The position numbers and the translations under genes were made by a program. Of a stretch of DNA of 50,819 nucleotides, positions 8,761 to 18,269 are shown piece after piece (position 1 is the stretch's first letter; each line of letters begins with the position of its first letter). The notes beneath the pieces were generated by a model that saw nothing but the letters and a program-made list of their open reading frames with translations, ran no database searches and was not told where the DNA came from. The DNA comes from Candidatus Zixiibacteriota bacterium (GTDB taxonomy: Bacteria; Zixibacteria; MSB-5A5; GN15; FEB-12), in contig JAJRSF010000035.1 in the NCBI GenBank assembly GCA_024278935.1, forward strand, positions 1-50,819, read 5' to 3'.

Positions 8761-10557
8761 ATGTTAGAAAATAAATTTAAAGAAGATTTCGCCCAAAAAG
8801 CAGCCGAAGCATTTAAGTCGCAATACCAAGATAAATATAAAGAAATTGGCGATGAACAAGTGTTCTCAGCATCGTTTATTATAGCAAATATCGAAAAGCC
8901 AAAAGACCCATCAAAAGGGCGTTTTGCCTTTCCGGTCTTTCGCTATGGAAAACTGCTTGGTGACAACCCGCCATCAATTGCCTCGAAAATATCTGAGGCA
9001 ATCAGCAATTCTGAGAATCAACTGATAACGGTTACATCGATTGTCGGCTTTATCAATGTCCAAACTAATTTTGAAATCGAAGCATCCGAGACGATAAAAA
9101 CTGCGATTAGACAAGATGCCAAATACGGCTCATCTGATATTGGCAAAAACAAAAAAATACTGGTCGAATATTCATCACCGAACATTGCCAAACCATTTGG
9201 AATCGGGCATATTCGTACGACTATTTTGGGGCATTCATTACGTCGGATTTTTCTCAAACTTGGCTACGAGGCTATCGGACTGAATTATCTTGGCGATTGG
9301 GGTACTCAATTTGGCAAGATGATTGTCGCTTATAAAAAATGGGCTGATGATTCTATCGCAGGAAAAGAAACTGTCGAAGATTTACTAAAACTATATGTAC
9401 GCTTTCACGGTGAAGCCGAAGAAAACGAAGACCTCGAAACTCAGGCTCGTGATGAATTCAAAAAGCTCGAATCGGGTGATGCTGAGAACAAAGCTCTCTG
9501 GGAAAAATTCAGAGAAATTTCTATCAATGAATTTCAGCGTGTATACGATGTCATGGGAATCGAGTTTGATTGGATAACCGGAGAAGCATTTTTAAATGAC
9601 AAGATGGAAACTACTATTGATGCCTTTGAAAAAGCAAACCTCGTTTCACAATCAGATGGTGCCACTATAGTCGATTTGAAAGATGACCAGCTTCCTCCGG
9701 TGCTTCTGAAAAAAGCTGATGGTGCCACGCTCTATTTGACTCGTGATTTGAGTGGTTATTTGTATCGTGTTAAAGAGTACAACTTTGATGAAATGCTCTA
9801 TGTCGTCGCTGTCAATCAATCGGTACATTTTCAGCAAATGTTTAAGGCACTTGCCATGCTTGAAGATGCCCAGTTTGTGCCTGATGAAAATCGGATGTCA
9901 TCCAAAGGAAAACATATTGAATTTGGTATGATAAAGTTTGGCGACAAAATGATGTCGACTCGTAAAGGGCATATTATCTTTTTAGAAGATGTCATCAACG
10001 AGGCTGCCAAACTAGCAAAAGAGAAAATAGCTGAGAAAACACCTGACTTAGAAAATATAGATGAAGTCGCTTTACAAATTGGACTCGGTGCAATTTTCTA
10101 TTCTCAAATGTCAGTACGCCGCCAGAAAGATGTCAATTTTAAGTGGGAAGAAGTTTTGTCGTTTGAAGGCGAGACCGGTCCATATTTACAATATACACAT
10201 GCACGGTTAAGTTCTTTGATTCGTAAATTTAATTCACCTATGGATGCCGAGATTGATTTTTCTCTTCTAGATAACAAAGAAGAGAAACGTATAGTCGAAC
10301 TTGTCGCTGATTTTCCTCAAGCAGTCGCCGATGCCGCACGAATGTATGAACCGAATATGATAGCTAATCATCTGATTGAACTGGCAGCTGCATTTAATAA
10401 ATTTTATCAACGGAAAAATGCCGACGGTAAACCAGATAAAATAATTTCTGACAATAAAGAACTTTCCAAAGCTCGTATTCTGTTAGTAAAATCAGTACAG
10501 ATTGTAATTCGTGAAGGCTTATATCTCTTAGGCATAAAAGCACCGGAAGCAATGTAA
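8761..10557 (+). CDS. argS: arginyl-tRNA synthetase
   Basis: A 598-residue class I synthetase. The N-terminal tRNA-recognition domain is followed by the HIGH-type motif FGIGHIRTT (about residue 145), the KMSKS-type motif MMSTRKGH (about residue 403) and the C-terminal DALR anticodon-binding domain ending in YLLGIKAPEAM. ATG at 8761 is preferred; TTG at 8749 in the same frame would add four residues. A gap of about 107 bases separates it from the DAHP synthase gene, so it may have its own promoter, but no convincing one was identified. Its stop overlaps tyrA as TAATG, tying it to the aromatic operon. Confidence 0.96.
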   Translation: MLENKFKEDFAQKAAEAFKSQYQDKYKEIGDEQVFSASFIIANIEKPKDPSKGRFAFPVFRYGKLLGDNPPSIASKISEAISNSENQLITVTSIVGFINVQTNFEIEASETIKTAIRQDAKYGSSDIGKNKKILVEYSSPNIAKPFGIGHIRTTILGHSLRRIFLKLGYEAIGLNYLGDWGTQFGKMIVAYKKWADDSIAGKETVEDLLKLYVRFHGEAEENEDLETQARDEFKKLESGDAENKALWEKFREISINEFQRVYDVMGIEFDWITGEAFLNDKMETTIDAFEKANLVSQSDGATIVDLKDDQLPPVLLKKADGATLYLTRDLSGYLYRVKEYNFDEMLYVVAVNQSVHFQQMFKALAMLEDAQFVPDENRMSSKGKHIEFGMIKFGDKMMSTRKGHIIFLEDVINEAAKLAKEKIAEKTPDLENIDEVALQIGLGAIFYSQMSVRRQKDVNFKWEEVLSFEGETGPYLQYTHARLSSLIRKFNSPMDAEIDFSLLDNKEEKRIVELVADFPQAVADAARMYEPNMIANHLIELAAAFNKFYQRKNADGKPDKIISDNKELSKARILLVKSVQIVIREGLYLLGIKAPEAM

Positions 10558-11402
10558 TGGCAAAAAAACTAATTCGAAAAGTAACAATTTGCGGATATGG
10601 CTTAATCGGCGGATGTATCGCGTTAGACCTCCTTGCATCAAAAGCAAAAATCAAATTAGTTGCCTTTGATCGTAAAGCAGTGCTTGAAAGAGTAAAGAAA
10701 AATAAAGCTCATAAAGTAAAAGTAGAATCAAATTTTTCAATAGCTGTTCTCGATGCGGATATAATTATTTTAGCCGCACCTCACAAAGCTAACGAAAGCA
10801 TGCTGACTAGATTGAGTAAGAATAAAAAATTAGAGAACTGTCTTATCATAGATACCGGTGCGGTCAAAAGCCCAATCAGCAAACTTGCAAGTTCATTGAA
10901 GTTTTCAAACGGTGTTCAGTTTCTAGCTACTCACCCGATGGCTGGTCGTGAACGAGCAGGGTTTGAAAACGCTTCGCCAAAATTATTTAAAGAAAGAGCA
11001 TGGTATCTTTCCGATGATGTCGAAATGAATTTGGACAATATGAAAAAGATCGATTGGTTGCTTAAGAAAGTGAAAGCAATGCGAGTGCATATCAGCAGTT
11101 CGCTACACGATGAACTCGTCTCACAAATTTCACATCTTCCGCAACTTATCTCAACGCTTCTTGGTGGACAAACTAACCCGGAACTAATTCCACTTGCGGG
11201 ACCGGGATTGCGGTCGATGCTTCGTCTATCAGGTTCGCCATATAAAGTTTGGGAAGAAATTATTCAGGAAAACAAAACGGAAATTATTAAAGCACTTTTA
11301 TTATATAGAAACAATTTAGATGATGTCATTGAAAAAATTAAAAAAGATGAATCGTTAGATGAAATATTTAAAGATTCTTCCAGGAGTTATACATGCTTAT
11401 AG
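10557..11402 (+). CDS. tyrA: prephenate dehydrogenase
   Basis: A 281-residue NAD(P)-dependent enzyme taking prephenate to 4-hydroxyphenylpyruvate (tyrosine branch). The N-terminal Rossmann motif GYGLIGG (about residues 12-18), [16 protein letters not shown] and the signature [15 protein letters not shown] (catalytic His region) are clear, as is SQISHLPQL in the helical dimerisation domain. Arogenate specificity cannot be ruled out. No C-terminal ACT domain is present, so regulation must come from elsewhere. It is translationally coupled to argS and its end overlaps the second DAHP synthase gene by 10 bases. Confidence 0.94.
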   Translation: MAKKLIRKVTICGYGLIGGCIALDLLASKAKIKLVAFDRKAVLERVKKNKAHKVKVESNFSIAVLDADIIILAAPHKANESMLTRLSKNKKLENCLIIDTGAVKSPISKLASSLKFSNGVQFLATHPMAGRERAGFENASPKLFKERAWYLSDDVEMNLDNMKKIDWLLKKVKAMRVHISSSLHDELVSQISHLPQLISTLLGGQTNPELIPLAGPGLRSMLRLSGSPYKVWEEIIQENKTEIIKALLLYRNNLDDVIEKIKKDESLDEIFKDSSRSYTCL

Positions 11403-12406
11403 TAATGGCAACCAAAGCTACCAAAAAAATGGTAGATGATGTCTGCTCTGTCATAGAGTCAATGGGGCTGAAACCTCATCCTATGCCGGGAGCACTTCGG
11501 ACTGCGATAGGTATTACAGGTAATAAATCGCAGGTCGATTCAAATATCATTCTCGCCCAAGATGGTGTGAAAGATATTATCCATGTTACAAAACCATTCA
11601 AATTAGTAAGTAGAGAATTCTATCCTGAAAACTCTATTGTCGATGTAGATGGTGTCAAAATCGGTGGACCCGAATTTGTAGTCATGGCTGGACCATGCTC
11701 AGTCGAGAGTCGTGAACAGTGTATGATTATCGCCGAACAGGTCAGAGATGCCGGGGCGAAAATTTTCCGTGGTGGAGCATTCAAACCGAGAACATCGCCA
11801 TACTCTTTCCAAGGATTAAAAGAAGAAGGCTTAAAAATCTTAGCAGAAGTGCGTGACAAATTTGGATTGAAAATTGTCACCGAAGCAGTTGACACCGAAA
11901 CGGTAAATCTTGTAGCCGACTATGCTGACATCATTCAAATTGGCGCTCGCAACATGCAGAACTATTCTCTTCTTCGTAAAGCAGGACAAACGAAAAAACC
12001 TGTGCTTCTAAAAAGAGGCATGTCAGCAACCCTTGAAGAATTCCTTATGGCTGCCGAATATATTATGGCTGAAGATAACCCAAATGTAATTCTGTGCGAA
12101 CGTGGCGTACGTACATTTGCTGACCATACCAGAAACACGCTTGATTTGTCTGCGATTCCGTATGTAAAACGTACTTCGCATCTTCCGATAATATCCGACC
12201 CAAGTCACGGTACAGGAGTTCGTCATAAAGTTATTCCACTCTCCAGAGCATCGATGGCGGTCGGAGCGGATGGGCTCATTATTGAAGTACATCATGACCC
12301 TGCCAAAGCATTGTCCGATGGTCCTCAAGCGTTGACTCCCGACATGTTCGAAGATTTGATGAATCAGATGCGTTCAATAGCAAAAGTTTTAGACCGAGAA
12401 TGTTAA
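11393..12406 (+). CDS. aroF: 3-deoxy-7-phosphoheptulonate synthase, type I-beta (copy 2)
   Basis: Paralogue of the enzyme at 7640-8653, again 337 residues with an N-terminal regulatory-type domain and the motifs [52 protein letters not shown] and DPSHGTG. The barrels are clearly homologous while the N-terminal domains differ more, which is what one expects of isozymes with different feedback ligands (inference). It overlaps tyrA upstream and aroA downstream, so it is within the operon. ATG at 11393 is used; another in-frame ATG lies at 11405. Confidence 0.95.
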   Translation: MLIVMATKATKKMVDDVCSVIESMGLKPHPMPGALRTAIGITGNKSQVDSNIILAQDGVKDIIHVTKPFKLVSREFYPENSIVDVDGVKIGGPEFVVMAGPCSVESREQCMIIAEQVRDAGAKIFRGGAFKPRTSPYSFQGLKEEGLKILAEVRDKFGLKIVTEAVDTETVNLVADYADIIQIGARNMQNYSLLRKAGQTKKPVLLKRGMSATLEEFLMAAEYIMAEDNPNVILCERGVRTFADHTRNTLDLSAIPYVKRTSHLPIISDPSHGTGVRHKVIPLSRASMAVGADGLIIEVHHDPAKALSDGPQALTPDMFEDLMNQMRSIAKVLDREC

Positions 12407-13755
12407 TGAAAAAGGAATTAAAGCCTACAAAACATTATGGCGGAGCTATCGAAGTTCCGGGTGATAAATCTATTGCACATCGTGCAGTACTATTATCTTT
12501 GCTTGCCAAAGAAAATATTGAAATAATTAATTTCCCTAATAACCAAGACTGTAATAGTTCTCTGTCGGCCGTTGAAGCATTAGGTGTAAACGTTGAACGT
12601 TCAGACAGTATCATTTCTTTGACACCTCCTGAGAAATTAGATACGACAGAAGATAAAATTATTGACTGTGGTAATTCAGGTACAACTGCACGGATACTTG
12701 CGGGTATAATCGCAGGTTCTGAAATTTCGACAACTTTGTCAGGCGATGAATCTTTATCAAGTCGTCCAATGAAACGAATCATCTCACCACTCACCGAAAT
12801 GGGTGCTGAACTATTTGCCGATGAAAACGATACTCTCCCTATGAAAATCAATGGTAAAAAACTGCTTCCTTTTGAGTACCGCTTACCGGTTGCATCAGCA
12901 CAGGTAAAATCATCGGTCTTGCTCGCCGGACTTGCATCATCATGTTCTGTCAGAGTGATCGAAGATGTCATCACCAGAGACCATACCGAACTAATGGTAG
13001 AGCATCTTGGTGAAGGGCTTGAAGTACGCGTCATCAAAGCCGAGCTTGTTGAAGATCCGAATGACCCTCGCAAGAAAAAGATGATTATGCCGGAAGATTT
13101 CAAAAAAGAAATCAAGACTTCGTCACAGACAAAAATTATCGGGGGAAGAGTTGATATCCCCGGTGATATTTCTACGGCAGCTTTCTTTTTAGCAGGGGCA
13201 GCTATCTCAAAACAAACTGTGACAGTGGCACATCTTGGGCTTAACCCGACTCGCACAGCATTTTTAACTCATCTTAAAACTATCGGGTGCAAAGTTGTCA
13301 TCTCTGATAAAGAAACAGTCTCGGGCGAACTTCGTGGAACCGTCACTGTGACAGGAGCAGAATTAAAAGTAAAGAAAATTTCTGGCTCAACTACTGTTGG
13401 ACTTATCGACGAAATTCCTATCGTTGCTGTTATTGCTGCATTTACAGAAGGAACCACCGTCATAAGGAATGCGGCTGAATTAAAAGTCAAAGAATCTGAC
13501 CGACTGCAAGCTGTTGCTGACAATCTTCGTCTGGCAGGTATCAAGTGCGGGCTTCTTGAAGATGGTCTTGCTATTGAAGGTGGTACAGAATTCAGCGGGG
13601 CAGATTTTAAATCATTTGGTGATCATCGCATTGCTATGGCATTTACAATCGCATCGTTATTTGCCGTTGGTCCATCGTCGATTGATGATGCTTCGGTCGT
13701 TGATATTTCCTGCCCAGAGTTTTATGAGTTATTAGGAAAAGTAACCAAAGCATGA
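12406..13755 (+). CDS. aroA: 3-phosphoshikimate 1-carboxyvinyltransferase (EPSP synthase)
   Basis: A 449-residue enzyme transferring enolpyruvyl from PEP to shikimate-3-phosphate. Motifs: GDKSIAHRAVLLS (residues about 19-31), DCGNSGTTARILAG, LSGDESLSSRPMKRI, VASAQVKSSVLLAGL, KESDRLQAVADNL and GDHRIAMAFTI. The start is chosen as the ATG in TAATG overlapping the previous stop; the in-frame ATG at 12400 is equally possible. The glycine-containing PEP-site motif is GNSGTTAR, the class with Ala in place of Gly being absent. Its last bases overlap aroE as ATGA. Confidence 0.96.
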   Translation: MKKELKPTKHYGGAIEVPGDKSIAHRAVLLSLLAKENIEIINFPNNQDCNSSLSAVEALGVNVERSDSIISLTPPEKLDTTEDKIIDCGNSGTTARILAGIIAGSEISTTLSGDESLSSRPMKRIISPLTEMGAELFADENDTLPMKINGKKLLPFEYRLPVASAQVKSSVLLAGLASSCSVRVIEDVITRDHTELMVEHLGEGLEVRVIKAELVEDPNDPRKKKMIMPEDFKKEIKTSSQTKIIGGRVDIPGDISTAAFFLAGAAISKQTVTVAHLGLNPTRTAFLTHLKTIGCKVVISDKETVSGELRGTVTVTGAELKVKKISGSTTVGLIDEIPIVAVIAAFTEGTTVIRNAAELKVKESDRLQAVADNLRLAGIKCGLLEDGLAIEGGTEFSGADFKSFGDHRIAMAFTIASLFAVGPSSIDDASVVDISCPEFYELLGKVTKA

Positions 13756-14585
13756 AACAGTTTCGATTCGGATTGATAGGCAACAATGTAACCTATTCAA
13801 AGTCGGCTGATATTTTCCAGGCTCTGTTTCAGCAGCATAATATAGATGGCAGTTGCGAAGTTTTTAATATCAAGCCCGAAGAGTTCAAAGCTAAATTTGA
13901 AACGATAAACGATTCTCTTGTTGACGGACTATCAGTTACTATTCCATATAAAAAAGATGTCATCACATCGCTTGATGAAATCGACCCGGTTACCAAAGCT
14001 ATCAAGGCGGTCAACTCGATTCGACTTAAAGACGGAAAACGAATCGGCTACAATACCGACTGCTATGGTTCTTCATATCCTCTCAGAATTCATGCAGAAA
14101 AGTTAAAGCATAACAAAGCAATAATCATTGGAGCGGGCGGAGCAGCCAAGGCAGCGGTCTATGCACTTTTTGCCGACTATGAAATCAAAGACTTTCACAT
14201 TGTTGCTCGTGATGAAGAAAAAATTAAATTATTTCAAGAGTCTTTGCAAACCGATCTAAAGGGCATTTCAATAAAAGGAAGTAGCTTTGAGAATTGCAAT
14301 TCTGATACTCGCTTTGCTATCTGTGTCAACTGCACCCCGCTCGGAGGCTGGAATTTGCCTGATGTGATGCCATTCCCTAAAAATATAAATTTCCAAAATG
14401 TGAAAATCTATTATGACTTAAATTATAATGCCGATAATAAATGTATGAAAATTGCACAGACAAAAACTCAATTTGCAATCAATGGCTCTGCTATGCTTGT
14501 CGCACAGGCGTTGCGGTCGTTTTATCTATGGACAGGTATCAAGACCGAATTTGAGCCGATTTATAAAAAAGTTTTCGGAGTCTGA
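13752..14585 (+). CDS. aroE: shikimate dehydrogenase
   Basis: A 277-residue NADPH-dependent enzyme reducing 3-dehydroshikimate. The substrate domain shows YSKSADIFQALF and VTIPYKKDV with the catalytic Lys, and NTDCYG with the catalytic Asp. The Rossmann domain shows GAGGAAKAAVYAL, NCTPLGG and the C-terminal NGSAMLVAQA. The start overlaps the aroA stop (ATGA). The next gene, shikimate kinase, begins 2 bases after its stop. Confidence 0.94.
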   Translation: MKQFRFGLIGNNVTYSKSADIFQALFQQHNIDGSCEVFNIKPEEFKAKFETINDSLVDGLSVTIPYKKDVITSLDEIDPVTKAIKAVNSIRLKDGKRIGYNTDCYGSSYPLRIHAEKLKHNKAIIIGAGGAAKAAVYALFADYEIKDFHIVARDEEKIKLFQESLQTDLKGISIKGSSFENCNSDTRFAICVNCTPLGGWNLPDVMPFPKNINFQNVKIYYDLNYNADNKCMKIAQTKTQFAINGSAMLVAQALRSFYLWTGIKTEFEPIYKKVFGV

Positions 14586-14587
14586 TT

Positions 14588-15127
14588 TTGACACCTGCAT
14601 ATTTCACAATCTATCTCATCGGTTTTTCCGGTGTAGGGAAAACAACTATCGGTGCAAAATTAGCTGACTCACTCGACGCAAAGTTTTACGACATCGATGC
14701 TGAAATTGTCAAGCATGACAAAAGAGAAATCGTCGATATCTTCAGAGTCAAAGGCGAAGAATATTTTAGATATTTAGAAGTTGAGATGGTGCAGAAAGTT
14801 TCTAACAGACGAAGCAAAAGAAAAGTTGTCGCCTTAGGTGGCGGGGCATTTGAAAGTAAAGAAATTCGCCATTGTGTAAAAGAGCACGGCGTTTCTATTT
14901 TTCTCTCAGCCTGCCAACAGAAATTATATAAACGGATGCGAGCTAAAATTGATAGACCGCTTTTACAAAATTTTGAATCTAAAATGACTGCGGCAGAGTT
15001 AAAAAAACAAATACAGATGCTGATGAAAAAACGGATTAAAAATTACAGAACTGCCGATATTACCATTGCTATAAAATCAAAAACTGTTCCGCAAGTTGTT
15101 TCGGAAATCAAAGGTAAACTTACTTAG
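14588..15127 (+). CDS. aroK: shikimate kinase
   Basis: A 179-residue P-loop kinase phosphorylating shikimate. Walker A is GFSGVGKTTIG near the N-terminus, followed by the shikimate-binding Asp in FYDIDAEIV, and EYFRYLE, ALGGGAFES and RPLL with the lid region after it. It starts with TTG, since no ATG precedes the Walker motif in this frame. It abuts aroB directly, the stop TAG being followed by the aroB ATG. The adenine-rich lid and C-terminal region is otherwise normal. Confidence 0.93.
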   Translation: MTPAYFTIYLIGFSGVGKTTIGAKLADSLDAKFYDIDAEIVKHDKREIVDIFRVKGEEYFRYLEVEMVQKVSNRRSKRKVVALGGGAFESKEIRHCVKEHGVSIFLSACQQKLYKRMRAKIDRPLLQNFESKMTAAELKKQIQMLMKKRIKNYRTADITIAIKSKTVPQVVSEIKGKLT

Positions 15128-16237
15128 ATGGCACGTATTGAACTGAAATTAAAAGAGAGAAGCTACCCGATTGTTGTGTCTAAAAACTCAACTGCTCAGC
15201 TTATACAACTCTTGAAAAAAGAGCTTAAGAAAAATAAGCTGTTTGTCTTTTATGATGCCAATTTTTACGCACTGCATGGTAAGAAACTATCCAAAGAGTT
15301 GTCTTCCAAATTTCAGTATAACGAAATAGTTCTTCCGTCTGGTGAGAAAACAAAATCCGCAAAAGAGCTTTCCAAAATATATGCTTATCTGCTTTCAGAA
15401 AATATCTCCCGTACCGATTTTATCTTAGCAGTCGGGGGAGGAGTCACGACCGATTTAGTCGGCTACGCTGCCGCTACGACACTTCGGGGAATCAAGTGGG
15501 GTGCTGTTCCGACAACTCTACTTGGCATGGTCGACGCATCGATTGGTGGTAAAACAGGTATCAATCATAAAGCAGGGAAAAATCTGGTAGGTGCATTTTG
15601 GCAACCATCGTTTGTTTTTTCCAATATCGAATTCTTACAAACTCTACCACATCGTCAGATGATCGCAGGGTATGGTGAGATTCTGAAATATGCCGGTCTG
15701 CTCGGAAACGAAATGCTTGATGTCGCAGAGAAGTTTCTTCGCAAAGCTGATTTCTATGATAAAAACAGATTGTACCGAATGGTCGTGCTATCATCTGAAT
15801 ACAAAGCCAAAATTGTCAAAGCGGATGAACGCGAAGGTGGAAAACGGATGCTTCTAAATTTTGGTCACACTGTAGGACATGCCATTGAGAAGTCTCTTGG
15901 CTATGGAAAACTTCTGCATGGCGAAGCTGTACTTTTAGGATTATTAGCTGCAATACAATTATCTGCTCATACAAACTATAGCTCAAGTAAAGCTTTAACT
16001 GACTATGCCAAACTAATTGTTGATACATTAAGTTATTTACCCTATAAACGACTGAACTCATCCTCTATTTTAGATGCGATTCAAAATGATAAAAAACGGA
16101 TTGACTCAAAACAGAAATTCATCTTACTTACAAATATCGGCAAGCCGATAATAACTGACAAGGTGAAACAGAGTGAAATTTTGAGCTCAATTAAAGAGAT
16201 GCTTCATATGTATAAATACGGGGTCAAAAATGACTAA
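15128..16237 (+). CDS. aroB: 3-dehydroquinate synthase
   Basis: A 369-residue NAD- and metal-dependent enzyme making 3-dehydroquinate from DAHP. Seen are LPSGEKTKS, the NAD-binding AVGGGVTTDLVGYAA, PTTLLGMVDASIGGKTGINH, the metal-ligand regions GYGEILKYAGL and LNFGHTVGHAIE, and LLHGEAVLLGLLAA. The length is typical. The kinase-synthase order (aroK then aroB) is the common bacterial pairing. Its end overlaps aroQ by 8 bases. Confidence 0.96.
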   Translation: MARIELKLKERSYPIVVSKNSTAQLIQLLKKELKKNKLFVFYDANFYALHGKKLSKELSSKFQYNEIVLPSGEKTKSAKELSKIYAYLLSENISRTDFILAVGGGVTTDLVGYAAATTLRGIKWGAVPTTLLGMVDASIGGKTGINHKAGKNLVGAFWQPSFVFSNIEFLQTLPHRQMIAGYGEILKYAGLLGNEMLDVAEKFLRKADFYDKNRLYRMVVLSSEYKAKIVKADEREGGKRMLLNFGHTVGHAIEKSLGYGKLLHGEAVLLGLLAAIQLSAHTNYSSSKALTDYAKLIVDTLSYLPYKRLNSSSILDAIQNDKKRIDSKQKFILLTNIGKPIITDKVKQSEILSSIKEMLHMYKYGVKND

Positions 16238-16679
16238 GCTACTTGTCGTCAATGGTCCGAACTTAAATCTGCTGGGCAAACGTGAACCTAATATTTATGG
16301 CTCTCAAACTTTAGATGAACTGAATGAAGGTTTAAAATCTGCTGCATCAGAGATGAAAATCGAATTGCTCTTTTTTCAATCTAATTCAGAAGGTGCTATT
16401 ATTGACTTCATTCAACAAAATGGATTTGATGCTGACGGGATGATTATAAACCCCGGAGCATATACGCATTATAGTTATGCCATTCGAGATGCGATTACCG
16501 CAGTCGGGATTGACACAGTGGAAGTACATATTTCAGATATTAATAAAAGAGAAGAGTTTCGAAAAAAGTCAGTTATTACTCCGGTGAGTGTTGAGAGTTT
16601 TGTCGGCTTTGGAGTTGAAGGTTATAATATGGCTCTTTCTTATTTCTCAGATAAATTACAAAAGGAAAAAAATGATTAA
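16230..16679 (+). CDS. aroQ: 3-dehydroquinate dehydratase, type II
   Basis: A 149-residue type II dehydroquinase (flavodoxin-like dodecamer) producing 3-dehydroshikimate. The signature NGPNLNLLGKREPNIYG with the catalytic Arg and Tyr, FFQSNSEGAIIDFIQ, INPGAYTHYSYAIRDA and the His-containing VEVHISDINKREEFR are all intact. It is the last shikimate enzyme in the run. Its final bases overlap the start of the following secreted metallopeptidase. Confidence 0.96.
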   Translation: MTKLLVVNGPNLNLLGKREPNIYGSQTLDELNEGLKSAASEMKIELLFFQSNSEGAIIDFIQQNGFDADGMIINPGAYTHYSYAIRDAITAVGIDTVEVHISDINKREEFRKKSVITPVSVESFVGFGVEGYNMALSYFSDKLQKEKND

Positions 16680-18258
16680 ATTTAGACATAGTTTTCAAAT
16701 TCTATTCATAACTTTATTCTCGATAATCAGTCTGAACCAGATTGTTCAAGCGAATGATATCATGACTGTAGTCGATGATTTCGAGAAAAAAACTGAATGG
16801 CTTAATTTCCGAATCTCTCAAGAATCATGGGACTTCTACACAACTGGAAAATCAGATTCATTGGACTTCTATAATGGTTTATATCAGAGGCTAGTAGAAG
16901 ATGAAAAACTGATTGCTGCTTTATCTGCCAAAAATATAAAAATCGACGATGAAGATGATTTCCGTCGCTTTGAATTAGTTCGTGATGCTGTCTTAAATGG
17001 TGCCATTGAAGCATCATCTGAAATTTCATCTATTCGTGATTCACTTTCTAAAATAAATATCATGTATCGTGCTGAATTTGAAGGTGCATCAATTACATCA
17101 AATGAACTCTATAAGATTTATCGAAACGATAATAATCGCTCACGACGAGAATCTGCGTACCGTGCCTGGGTTTCTGTGGGTGCTGAAATGCAGGAAGGCA
17201 TCACCGAACTATTTAAACTTCGTAATCAAAAAGCAAAAGATGCAGGTTTTAATAACTATTTCTCTTTAGCACTTTCAAATCAGGGAATTGACTTAAACGA
17301 ATATAAAAAATTACTCAGCTCTCTTGATTCATTAAGTGAAAAACCATACGCCGACATTCTGCAAAAGACAAAAGGAAACCTCCATATTTCAGAACCTGAA
17401 ATATGGGACTTAGCGTACTCTTCCAAAAACATTAATTCTAAAATCGATGAATATTTCCCGGTAGATTCTCAACTGAAATATGTGAAACGTTCTTTAAAAG
17501 ATATTGGCTTTGATATAAATAAACTTCCTATTTATTTTGATCTCGATTCACGCGAGGGGAAGTCTCAATATGCCTACGCCTTTACAATAAAAGCTCCTCA
17601 TGATATGCGGGTCTTGGCAAATTTGACCGACGGTATCCTTTCGACAAAAACTCTTATGCACGAAGTAGCTCATACATTGCATTCTGCGTTTATCAAACAG
17701 TCACATTCGCTTTATTCTAATACAATGATTGATGGAATTTGGGCGGAGGGCATGGCTCAAACTTTGGCAGCATTTTTAAATGACCGCTCATGGTTGATTA
17801 CTTATGCACATGTTCCAGCTTCTATTGCCGATGCATATCTCTCGGCGAAAAAAGAAGCTGATATCGTTTATCTCCGAACAACATTAATGCGTCTGCAGTT
17901 TGAACTTGAAGCGTATCAAAATCCACAAGCTGATTTGAATAAACTGTACTGGAATTTGTTTGAGAAATATCTGATGCTTCCACGCCATGAAAATATCTAC
18001 CCATGGGCATCGATAATCCATTATACGACCCACCCGGTATACTTACATAATTATTTATATGCCGATATTATTGCCGCTCAAAATATCAAATACTTAGATG
18101 AAAATTATGGTTCCTATGTCGCCAATAGTAATACAAAATCATTTTTGGTACAGAACTACTTTAGGTTCGGAGCCAAGTATAATTGGCGGGAACTTCTCAA
18201 ACGTGGCACCGATAGTAAACTCAAACCTGAATATCTAATCGAATCTTTAGGCTTGTAA
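16672..18258 (+). CDS. secreted gluzincin metallopeptidase (M2/M3-like)
   Basis: A 528-residue protein with an N-terminal signal peptide (hydrophobic FQILFITLFSIISL, then VQAND). The zinc motif HEVAH lies near residue 330, with a downstream Glu in GIWAEGMAQ about 29 residues later as the probable third ligand. This is the HExxH...E gluzincin arrangement of the peptidase M2 (ACE-like) or M3 families. The mostly helical remainder fits either. ATG at 16672 is chosen because it begins the signal peptide and overlaps the end of aroQ by 8 bases, with AAAGGAAAAA upstream. It probably acts on peptides in the periplasm. No link to aromatic synthesis is known. Confidence 0.8.
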   Translation: MIKFRHSFQILFITLFSIISLNQIVQANDIMTVVDDFEKKTEWLNFRISQESWDFYTTGKSDSLDFYNGLYQRLVEDEKLIAALSAKNIKIDDEDDFRRFELVRDAVLNGAIEASSEISSIRDSLSKINIMYRAEFEGASITSNELYKIYRNDNNRSRRESAYRAWVSVGAEMQEGITELFKLRNQKAKDAGFNNYFSLALSNQGIDLNEYKKLLSSLDSLSEKPYADILQKTKGNLHISEPEIWDLAYSSKNINSKIDEYFPVDSQLKYVKRSLKDIGFDINKLPIYFDLDSREGKSQYAYAFTIKAPHDMRVLANLTDGILSTKTLMHEVAHTLHSAFIKQSHSLYSNTMIDGIWAEGMAQTLAAFLNDRSWLITYAHVPASIADAYLSAKKEADIVYLRTTLMRLQFELEAYQNPQADLNKLYWNLFEKYLMLPRHENIYPWASIIHYTTHPVYLHNYLYADIIAAQNIKYLDENYGSYVANSNTKSFLVQNYFRFGAKYNWRELLKRGTDSKLKPEYLIESLGL

Positions 18259-18269
18259 AAAGTTACAAC

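Noticed and set aside
12435-13256. Long open frame on the minus strand opposite aroA (273 codons).
   Set aside because: The product is serine-rich with no domain pattern and lies fully antisense to a clear aroA; it is a shadow of codon bias.
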